Below, piece by piece: positions 37,701-49,700 of a stretch of DNA of 64,000 nt; position 1 is the stretch's first letter, and every line of letters starts with the position of its first letter. The notes beneath the pieces were generated by a model. The model did no database searches and was not told the DNA's origin. It worked only from the letters and a program-made list of their open reading frames with translations. A program made the translations under genes and the position numbers. This DNA comes from Heterobilharzia americana (taxonomy: Eukaryota > Platyhelminthes > Trematoda > Strigeidida > Schistosomatidae), in assembly GCA_944470555.2 (NCBI GenBank), contig OX104127.1, positions 144,065,787 through 144,129,786 on the forward strand. The letters run 5' to 3'.

Positions 37701-40700
37701 CAGTCGATTATCTGAATTTCATTTTGACTACCTTTGAAACCTAATGGTCATTTCTAAAAACTGGCATATGCCTAATACTAACAATGCTTTGCAGAATGTA
37801 AGTAAAAATCCTGAATGGTCGGATGCTTCTAACACTGATCAGTAGTTTTGGTTACCTAGATTCAGTTTGTCTTTACGAATTACCAAAATTTCATCAGTTC
37901 AAACGAACAAGATAGTTATGACTTACTAGTCAAGGTTATTCATACTGGTCAAGAGTTTATGTGGAACAGAACGCCAGTTTACCTTCTATATATGTCAATC
38001 AAGATTGTAATTTAAGCTAAAGAGAAGCACATCTCTGAGAAGTAACATAAACAACTAGGAGGTAAATTGTGATTTATGAATAAAATTACAAGATGTACTT
38101 AACATTGCCTCTTTATACAAAGCGTTTACTGACAGTTCTTACCTTATAAACTTTATGATTTTCAGTCAAAGTATCATATAGAGTGTACATTCTGTTCAGT
38201 AGTTCAACCATTTGTTCAACTGGTCGTTGCATACATTCTGCAGCAAAATTCACTACTTTTGTAAAGCATATTGTAACTTCATCAAAAACCTAGGAGAGAA
38301 AGGAACCGTGAACATTTATTGGTGATAATGTGAACAAGTATAAGCGAAATTCTATCCCAGACAGTGTTATATTTGTATTCACTTAATTTATGAATCTTTT
38401 TTTATAAATATACTGAGATATGATATTGGTCAAGTGACAGTCATCATGATATAATTAAAATGAAACTGTATGATAATGAATAACTGGTTAACAATCAGAA
38501 TGAATGCCTTAATTTAAGGCATTACATGTTCTGTTGTATTTGTTAGTTTCTGTAATCAATGTACAAATGAAAGCTGACAAGTATCTAGAGTTATGAATTG
38601 CATAGGGCTATTACCAATCACTCGGATTATTCACCTAAATCTCTGAGGTACCAAGAACATTCACTTTGCTGAATACAACATTTCTGCTCATTTAAATACT
38701 TTCAAAATTCCTCAGCAGGTTATGTGGTAACAAATCTCGCATCAGAAATTCTTTATCAAGAAAAATGTCAAAATATGATAGCCATGAAAAACTGTTTTGT
38801 ATATATCTTATCATCAGCTTCAGGACTTCCAAACTTTTCAAGTCTTTGTAAGGTATGTGACATGAAATTCCTGATTAAAACGAAGTACTATGCTCCAGTG
38901 AGTATAATTTGTAATTGTTTGCCACCCAACTTGTCTGGATTTTATCCTCAGCTGATTAACTGATGCAACTATTTTGATAATCGTATCAAATGTTCTTCTG
39001 ATATTAAAGTTTAATAGAACCTCTTGTACTTAGAGCTTAGAAAAATGCTTCAAAACAATCTTTTGTGACAACCTTCTAGTTCTTTCGTCTGGTGTAGTTT
39101 TAAGTTGCTTCATGGGTTTTCCTAATTCATAAAGAACCAATCATTTGACTACTTTTCTTATGTCACAAAGTCACTGGTCTCGGTCTTTAAACCTCTTAAA
39201 AAACGGCATTAAAAACTACTGAAAGAAAATCTTTGACTGTACGGGCGAACTTACATGAAAAATGTGGCATATTACTAGATTTTTGGTCATTATTGACTAA
39301 GTAGACAAAGTTAATCGATGTATTATGGAATATCCACCTTCATGACCGAGAAAAGATTAGACGAAATTTTATCTGATCAATATTGGTCAATAGTGGACAA
39401 AGCGAATGCGTCCATAGTGATTCGCCTCATATGACTGAATCTTTCAAATGGAGTACGAACATGCGACTTACATATGGGTAGGACTATTATTATTATTCTT
39501 CCTTTGGGTTCCTAGTGAAGCATAGGGCTTGAGTAGCACGCCTCCACTGCACTCTCTTCTCTGCAATCTTTTGAACCTCGTTCCACGACTGTCCACAAGC
39601 TTTCATTTTCTCCGCACACCATCCCCTCCATGTCACCCTTGCCCCGGATGCCCAAAATCGTCGTTTCCCTTTTGGATTCCACTCGACGGCCTGGTGCGTG
39701 ATGTCCCCAGTCGGTCTTCTCAGTGTATGCCCAATCCATCTCCACTTTCTTCTTCTGACTGTTTGTTGGGTGATAGGTTCCTGGTTGGTTCGTTGCCAGA
39801 GTTCCTTGTTGCAGATTCTTATTATTCTGGCCATCTGATCTTCAGTATCGAGGCAGCGTAGGCAGCTGTTGGTGAATGTCTTTAGTTTGTTGGAAGTGCT
39901 TTTCGTGACGCGCCAAGTTTCCGAACCATATAGAAGCACTGACTTGACATTGGTGTTGAAAATCCGGATCTTGTTCACGCTTTGTGCTGATACATTAGAT
40001 CTCCACACTGATCTCCACAGATTAATGCAAGAAGGCTTGTCTTGCTTTTCCGATCCTGGTTTCAACGTTCTCACCTGTGCCTGTGCCGCTTGTAGTTGAA
40101 TTGATGATGCCTAGGTAGGTAGGTAGGTCAAAGAGACTGCTCCCTTTAAGTTTCTCCCATTTATGGTGACTGGTTTTTGTTGTTCATGCTGTTGTTCGTT
40201 GGGTGTCTTCATCACCTCCGTCTTCTCTACAGTCACTTGAAGTCCTGTTTTTGCTGCCTCATCTGTCAACTTGTTAGTTTTTGCCTGTAGATCTTCGAGT
40301 TTGTTCCACAAGACATCAGACGTAAATCCTCATTAGCGGCGAAATCCAAATCTCCTAAGGTGTTTTCATCTGTCCAGCCAGCGTATGCCCATCTTCTCGC
40401 TCTTCACGGTTTGTTACATGATTCAGTCCACCACCATCGGGAAGATCATCGGTGATAGTGAACGGCAGCCTTGTCTTACTCCTGTCTTCACTTCAAAGGC
40501 GTCACTGAGCTTTCCATTGTGGACCACTTGTCATATAACCTATTCATATAGCTGTTGAGTGAGGTTGATAAAGATTTGTGGTACTAAAACCGTATTGCTG
40601 AAGCAACTGCCTGCAAATTACTTCTCGGTCGACGCTGTCGAAGGCCTTTACAAAGTGGATAAAGTTGAGGTAGATAGTTGACTGCCATTCTATACTCTGT

Positions 40701-43700
40701 TCTATGATGATGCGTATTGTAGCAATGCATTTTGATCTGCACATGATTCGTTCTTCCTGAAGCCAGCCAGTCAGCCTGTTCCCCTTGTAATTTTGAGTGC
40801 GGAACATTTTCTGTTTATTCTCTCCAGGATGATGCGGCATAATATTTTACTTGGGATGGACAGGAGAGTGATTCCTCACCAGTTCTTGCAAAGGCTTGCG
40901 TCTCCCTTCTTTGGGAGTTTGACAAGGTAGTCCTTCTTCCAATCTACAGATGCCTTTCTTCCTTCCGAACCTTCTGCAGTGATGTTGTGAACATGTCCGC
41001 TGTTGTCTCTGAATCTGTCTTCAGTGGTTCTGGCGGAATTCCATCTGGTCCTCCTGCTTTCCCGGATTTCAGCAGTTTTATGGCATTCAGGATTTCTACT
41101 TTTGTTGGAGGGCATGTGTCCACCGATAGTTCTGCCGTTGCTTGTGGTATTTCTAGACGAGTTGCAGATGGTGGTCGACTCAAGAGTATTTTGAAGTGGT
41201 CAGTTCATCGTTTCATTTGTTTCTCCCCTTCGCTAACTAGCTTTCCTTCACTATCTTTCATTGGTTTCATCTGAGTTGATCTCTTCCTGGAAAGTAACCT
41301 GGTTATTTGATATAATGTTCATACGTCTCTCCTACCTGCGGCCTGCAGCTTGTTCTGTTTCACTTGCCAATGTATCGTAGAAGTGTCTTTTGTCTTTGCG
41401 CGCACTCTTCTCACTTCTTTGTCCAGTGTTTTGTACGTTGTACTCAGTTCTTCTTTTCATTTTGCATCCTTACTCTTCGTTGGTTCATCTTCTGTTTCAC
41501 CATCAGCATCTCCCTCTCCCTCTTCTATCAGCTTCCATGCATCCGTCGAGATACATTCCCTGTCTTGCTGCTTCTTCTTCCTTCATAATACACTTATGCA
41601 GGTTTCTTTCCACATAGCTTTCAAAACGTTCCAGTGTTCATCCACGCCCGATCCTTCAGCAATGTTGCTCAACGTCTCCCATTTTGTTCTGATGGCCGAC
41701 GTGAAGATGTCCTTTGTGGTTTCGTTCTCACTTTCTGTTCTGGGTATTGAACTTGAACATGGTCTATCATCATCACCTCCTTTGAATAGAAGGCTTTCAA
41801 CTTGATTTTGAAAGTGGATTCCTTGCACTAGATAGTGAGTGGTGTGAACCTACATCTGCTCCCTTCTTTATCTAATCTTGTGTCCAGTAGGCTGTCTCCG
41901 TCTTCACTTTCTTCAGACTGAGATGAAGTCGATCTGATTTTTAGTGTGTCGTGGTGTCTGGTGAAGTCAAATCCATGTCGCTTTGTGAATATTCTTGTGT
42001 TTGTACTCACCGCCTCCAATCACCAAATCGTTGAATGCACAGAATTCTGCAAGCAGTTCTCCATCATCATTCATTTCACCGAATGCCTCTCGACCCATGA
42101 TTAGATCTCTTCCTGTGTTGTCTGCTCCATGCAGTTTGGCACCCATGTCAACCCACTCATCAGAATGAATTTTGATATCGCCAACTGGTGTGGGGTCCTG
42201 TCTAGTACTGATTGCAGTTGTCTGTAGAACTCCTCCTTCTCCTCTTCATCTCAATTATTTGTAGGTGCATAGCGTAGCATTGTATGATTGTGACTTTGCT
42301 TCCTTTCGAGTTGAACCTTGCTGTCATGATGCTGATGCTGGAGGAGACTGGATCCTACTGCATGAGAGTCTTCGATGTTCTTGGAGACATCATGATAGCT
42401 GCTCAAAAACTCAGTGTGCTGTTCTTGTGGTTGTCGTTTGGTTGACAATATCGGAGTAGGTTATTGACCCTCCAGTTAAGAGTTTGGAGAATCCACTTCC
42501 ATTCGATCTGGTTTCGCAGATTCCTAGCATTTCTATGCCATATCTCCTCATCTCTTTTGCAATCTAGGCAGCCTTACCAGCCAGCTTCAAATGTTGTCTG
42601 GACATTCCATGTCCCCATATTTACTTTCACTTTCATCGAGAGAAAACAAATTACCCAATTGGCTTCCCGAAGGCTTTCACCAACCGGCGTCATTTCGTCT
42701 CTCTGATTCCAGAGAGGAATAATTTTGTTTTCTTTTTTATACTTTGTTTGTGCTTTGAAGTTTTTTTGGCTGTTGGATTTGTTTTACGGAGTAGGGTTTC
42801 TAGCCTCACACCCAAGCTTCTCTCTTTATCTGGGCTTAGGACTGGATAGTAACTAGTGAACTAGTTAACCAGGCGAGTTTATAGGTAGGGCTATATGGAC
42901 ACTAAATAGGGGTTAATTTCATGAGCATAAAGTAGTAGTAGTATAGTGGCCGTTGCTGATTAGAATGGATATAAGTAGTATATGTTGAGAGGGCTGTAGA
43001 AATCATACGGAATTGCCAGCAACGAGTTAGGATTCTATCCAGAGAAACGCAAAAACGAATGTGGGCGTATTAAGAGCAAATCGAGATAGAAGCAGAAGAG
43101 GAAATGAAGCACATTATGAAAATGTTTTAGTGCAAAGTGGACTCCACAAGATGTCAGTAATAATCATTCCTTCTTTCGTCTCCGTCTTGTCGCTTCTTAC
43201 AGTAGTAGTGTGAGTAGTAGTAGTACTGGACATGGGAGTATTTACCCATATCCTGTCAGATTAAGTAGATCGCTGTCACTAGCCTAGTCTTTCTCAGTCA
43301 CTTAATAAATTATCCAACCTTGAGAGTATTTTTTCAGTGATATTTAGTGATAATGGGCCACACTTCACCTTGATTGTTGTTTTTTGTTCTACAGTGCTAA
43401 TCACCTTGGATTTAGGTCCCATATTTTACAAGGGTAGAAATTTTTCTCACCCGAATATCAGGAGCACATTACAAGTGAAAGTTTGATGAGATCATCTGTC
43501 ACTCTTCTGGCTGATGCCGTAAATATACTGTAAATCCCATTCTCTTTTGTTACCTGAAGTCAGTTTTCAGGCCACATTTCAAGCTTTGTATAAAAACTAG
43601 TGGTTAATTGTCTACTCTAATAAAATGTTTGTTTTAACGACAGAGGTTTGGTTAATAACTGATCAACATTATCACTGAAAAGGCGATTCTTAGCATATAA

Positions 43701-46700
43701 TTCCAAAAAGAAATGAATAATTATTCTAAGAATAACAGGCAAAATGAAATAGACGAACCTGAATGGTTTCGATTGCTGGAGTACCATTACGAATTTTTCT
43801 AGCCACTGCTCTTGGTATGCATTGATAGAGTAAGTCACCAGTCATTTTTCTGGTTTCCTCCAAACGTAGCATACTTTTCTCCATCTGTTTACTTTCTTCA
43901 CGTTGCTTATTTCCAGAAGGTATAAAGAATACTAATTATTGCTTGATAGAATAATAATCATTATAATACTAGAAACAATAATAACTTTATTTCAAATAAG
44001 ATTTGTGGTAGAGTATGAAATTCTCAGTATGCAATAGTTCAACGAATTAATTCCCTGTACAATATCTTTAAGCTAAATAAACATTCCATTTGCATAATGT
44101 TAATTAAAACAGTAATAAAAGTAACAGTGTGAAACAAGCACCTAGTATTACACTAGCATCTGGTATGGACTGGTGAATGAATAGAATATCAAACGTAATT
44201 TTGATAGTGTTAGTTTATTCATCAAGTACCGAAATCAGCACTTCGACATAATTATCCAAAGAATAGTAATATACTATACTTCTTAGTATTTATAAGCCCA
44301 TCTTTTACCGGTGTATCGTTTATTCTTTGTTTTGTTGTTGACTTGAAAAACGGCAGTTTGAAACCATTTTAAAAAGTGCACAAAAGTACTTGCCTTTTTT
44401 AAAAGACATTTATATGATTAAAACAAATTAAAGGGATAGATTTGATGAAATAAATTTCTTTGAAAACTTTCGGCAACCTAAAGTTTAAGTAAGCTGCCAA
44501 TAAACTATTGATTTCCCCTTTACTAATCATATACTACGCATCTTAAGAGAGTATTAGATCATTGAACACTATTTACACGACACCACAATAAAAATCAACT
44601 CGGAATACTAATAGAGAAATCTGCATATTATGTTTGATATTCCAAGTATGATTCTTTTTGTTGGATATTTTATTATTTTATGACCAGAGTTATCGAAAGC
44701 ATGTCATAAAGTTCTGTCTGGAGGTTTATGGAGCCCCATACTAAGACAAAATAGCTGTCCAATGTTCCTAGGTTTCCAATGTCCCTCCAACTAATGTCAG
44801 TCTATTATGAATTCCAAATTGAAATCAATTAATAAATATCGACAAACCTCCAGACTAATTAATCTAGTGCTCATTGGTGACTAACTTCAACAGGCGATTC
44901 CCGAATTTTCGATAAGAAGTCGTAACCTATGGAGTCAACCAAGTCGAACACGAGGACAGTTACTCAACGACGACATTGGATGGGGGTCACACTATATCTT
45001 GAACTGACAGAAGTATGAAATATGGACTACTGGATTCCGATCCAGTGGCTGAATGACAACGTGCTGGCTCAGGGAACCTGAAGGTCATGGATTGGATCCC
45101 TAGCGGGTCGGGTTCGTGGGTGTGGGTTGCTGAGGAGTCCTATACTATGACGAAACAGCTATCCAGTGATCCCAGGTTTCCAATGTTCCTCCAACTGATG
45201 TCAGTCCATGATGAGTCCCAACCGAATATCTTAGAGTTTTTGATCAAACCTGGCGTTTATTGAGAACTTCGGTGTAATTGGTTTAACACCGATAAATAAT
45301 AAGCTGATAATCTTTGAGTACTTGTTAAGAGCCTGATATATTCACTATATAATCAAACTGATACTACTAACATGATAAATTTTGAATGGCTTCTTATCAA
45401 CTCTCTTAATACTTACGTTAACCTGATTTTAATTAAATGGGCAATTACAAATAAAAATGTCATAACCACTTGAATAAACATCTAGTGTTAGCAGAACATG
45501 CCTTTGTAGATCATGTTGCTTAAACTAGGTTTTTTCTCCAAAGTTTAAGCATGACAGCTGTAAATCAGACAGCAAAGTTTAACAGTTTTTAAATGCTAAC
45601 AATCTTCATGGGAGGTTTTACTGAGTAATATGGCTGGAACTCTAAAGGCAACTAGTTTCCAAATTTTTTATTTGACATATTTAAGTTTATCCAGTATCTC
45701 ATACAACTTCAGTATAGTTAGACATTGGGGTGAAAATACTGACACCAACTTGAAACCAAGAAAATTACTACTTCCTCATATACTCTTTAACATGCGATTC
45801 CTTTTAATGACCAGTATGCGTGAATATCATTGACTAGCATGATGTAAACCAATTATCTTCTTGATAATTTCAGTTCCTTTGAAAGTCATTCGTAATTCGC
45901 CTGGACAAAAATCACCCAGTTTTACATAAATATGAACCCAGTGTTTTCTTTGTCGTGCCTGAGTGACCTAATGGGTGACGATCCGGTGTTTCGAGCGACG
46001 GGTAATAAATTTTAATCTCAGTGGGAACAACATCACCCAGTGAAGTGAAGGTAAAACCAGCTGACAAGTCCCAAATAGGATCAGAAGTACGAAGTAGTGT
46101 CCCTCCCCAACCACAACTAAATAACCTACCGTAATGAATATTCAGTCAATGTCAAGGCATCCACAAAGGAGTCCATATGTTGATGTAGGTCGAACAATTC
46201 GATCCAGTATAAAAACGGAGAATTATAACTATATTAACAAATAGTTATACTGAAAACTTTATTCGAAATTTGTTGCTATGCAGGTAGTGCCCGGTACCTA
46301 TTGGGATGGTACTAAAAGTTCATTTTTAACTTTAGGTAGTTGTTATAATGATTATTTTCACATCATCCGGACCACAGAATAAAAATAAAAGTAAAATCCA
46401 CCAAATCAATATGTTGTCTGTGCACTCTTATGAAAGTGACATTTTTGTTCGAAAAAAGTAAATTCTATGATAACCGTTTAGATCTTCATCGAAATGCTTA
46501 CTAATAATTCCATTGACTTTAGATATAATCATAGAATACTGATGAGCTTTGATTCAAAAGGATGGAAGTGATTTAGTGTAACACTAAGTACCATACAATA
46601 AAGTGGTTTGATTACTGTGGGTTGGTGATGTTAACTCAATGAAGCCACTGATATATCATAAAATCCTGAAGGGAAAGGAAAAGAGAAGTGATCACATTGG

Positions 46701-49700
46701 TTATGAAGAAATGTTTAGCTTGCAGGTAAGAGAGATCATCAACAGTAGTAATCGCTAGAATAAGCTTCAGGATAACGGTATTTGCAATGAAGAAGAATAA
46801 GATAAAATTCCTTTTGATAATGAATTCATTCCATTTCTTTCTATTCATTAGAAATATTTTAAAAATTTAGTCTGAAATGCAGTAGTCGGAAACGATTCAG
46901 AAGAAAACGCTTTCTTACGAAATGGTGGCTATCCTCCTTCTCCAATACAACTTATGAACCATAAAGATGATGACAGATCACTTCGCAAAGAAATATAATC
47001 AAACATATGTTTCTTCTATTAAGATTGTTGACTTTGCTTTAAAAGTTCAGAAGCACTTTGTCACTGAAGTCATTTCGTGCAGCTTCGAACTACTGCTCTC
47101 CACAAAACATTTCAGCTATATGAACTCATAAAACTTCAAAAGGTTTGACTTACTTATCCAGTCTGTTAGCATAACTATACTTAGTAGCTTCATCAAGATG
47201 CAACAGAAAGGTCCATTACCTTCCCATTTAGCGATTGTATTACCTAATCCTAACTCGTACTCCTCACTTTCGAATCCCAATTTCCTTCATTAAATCTACT
47301 TTTCTTAAAAGCTTCTCCGCTAATCTTTCTAAAATAAAGTAAATATTTCATTGCTGTGGATCACAGTAATTATAACTGTCTGAATGTCAAGGATAATGAG
47401 GTCGTTCTGTACTGACAGAATGTATACATTCAGACGTAAGTACTGTATTTTTCAGTCTGAACAAAAACTGTTTGACACTATATGAAAATTGCACTGTTTT
47501 GCATTACATCATCCAGATGTATAACTTTCAGGTACTTGTAACTTAGGCTTGACATTTTTAGACAGTACCGTTTTCACTATAATTACCTTCAAAAGTCCAA
47601 AAGCAGAGTCATTCTGGTTTAAATTAATCCATAATTTGGAATGTGTTCTTTCCAAGCTACCTGAGGCAATATTTTCTGTTTGCTATGGAATCGTTTTTTC
47701 ATTAACAACTCCTCAGTCACTGGTGATTTTACTGAATCACGGAACTCTGTCAATTAACATTTTGAACTGAAAAATTATGACATTTTTTGTCAACCTTACT
47801 CTACTCATTAAAATTCAGTAGGGTAAATAATTTCAAGCAATTTACTAATTGATATTGAGTGGCGATTAAAGGTGAAAATTTAACAATTTTCTGCTTTTTG
47901 CAGAAAAACTGCAATAATGCGTTTTTCCGAAGCTGAGTGATGCTTTTTAAGTGAAGACAGAAGTGAAACAAGGCTGCCACCTACTAACACCCATGATATT
48001 CCTGATTGTGGTCCACTACACTGGATCATGCAACAAACAGTGAGGAGTGAGATGACGGGGATACACTGGCTGGACCTGGGAAGAGATTCTAGAAGATTTG
48101 GATTTCGCTGCCAATGAGGATTTATGTCTAATGTCTTGTCGCACAAACTCGAAGATTTACAGGAGAAAAGTAAGAAGTTGACAGAAAAGGTGAGGCAGGG
48201 CAGCGAAGGAAGATGGGACTTCATATGAATGATGAAGATACCCAACAACGACAACAACAACAAGCTCCAATCACCATCAACAGGAGAAACTTAAAAGAAG
48301 TAGCCTCCTTCACCTATCTAGGGGAAGCACTGTTTCAAGTACAGGCGGCACAGGCACAGGCAGAGACAAGGATGTCAAAGCCAGCCAGCATCGGAAACAC
48401 AACAAGATAGGCGTTCATTAACCTGAAACCAGTGTGCAGATCTGCTTCACTACACTCAGCACTAAGCGTGAACAACATCCACATTTTCAACACCAATCCG
48501 GTCAAGTCAGTGCTTCTGTATGGTTGAGAGACTTGACGCGTTACCAAAGAGATTTCCAACAAACTACACACACTCATCAACAACTGCCACCTACACTGGC
48601 TCATTACTGAAGATCAGATGGATTGCCAGAATAATGAGAATAAGCGACAGGGAACTCTGGCAACAAACCAACCAAGAAGCTATCACTCACGAAATATGCA
48701 GTGGAAGGAAGTGGGGATGGATTGGGCATGCAGTGAGAAGGCCGAGTGGGTATATCACGAGCTAGGCCAGTTGCTCGAGTGAAACCCTGATGGGGAGCGA
48801 CGATTTGGGTGTTCCAGGTGAGGGTGACATGGAGGAGATTGTGTGGTGAGGAAATGAGAGTTGTTGGCTGTCGTGGAGTCAAGTTCCAAAGTTTGCATAG
48901 GAGAGAGTGGAATGGAGACGTGCTACTGAATCTTTATGTTCTATTAGGAACGCAAGGGACAAATAATAATAATAACAATACGTCTTTCACTAAAATACTC
49001 ACTTTTTTAAAAAGGTTTATTAGTTCTTGAGACTGTTGGTTACCTTCCAATATTATTTCACGACTGCGGTCGAACATATTCAGATCGGATATATGGAGCG
49101 ACTTCTCCAACAGCTGTTTAGTATCTCGAATCCTGATTTGCAATGAATAAGTTGAAATGAGCATAGAACTTCAAAAGGTTCCAAATATGTTTTACTTATT
49201 AAAGGCAATAGCTTAGTTTCTCGATAAAGGTTCATTTAAATGCACTGAAAATATTCATAGTAAATTGTATCCCATGAGTAAACAAATAAATCTTATTGTC
49301 TCCGAAAATCTATCTACCTCACCTTTGAAGTCAATATACAAATTGCTTCAAATAACAAAATGTTGCCAATTGGCTACCTTATTAGCAACTTTCGAAAAGA
49401 CTGCACAAATCACTGTCCTAATTTATCTTTTTCTAGAAAAAGACTCAGAACTAGACGACATGAGATTAGTTGCTCTCCAGCGACCAATCAGTGTATGTAA
49501 TCCACTCCTATAAGATGTCAATCGCCTCGCAAGCAGTTCACCGGTAGTGTTGCTGACTGAAGCACTGGGTATGGCAGGTTCGAATCTCTGGCTAGACATC
49601 AGTTCCGTCGAAACTGTAGATACGCTTTAGTGACGCGTCCCAACAGGCACGAAACTGAGATCCATGTCTTCCTACTAACGTGTTCCCCAAATGCAACTAA

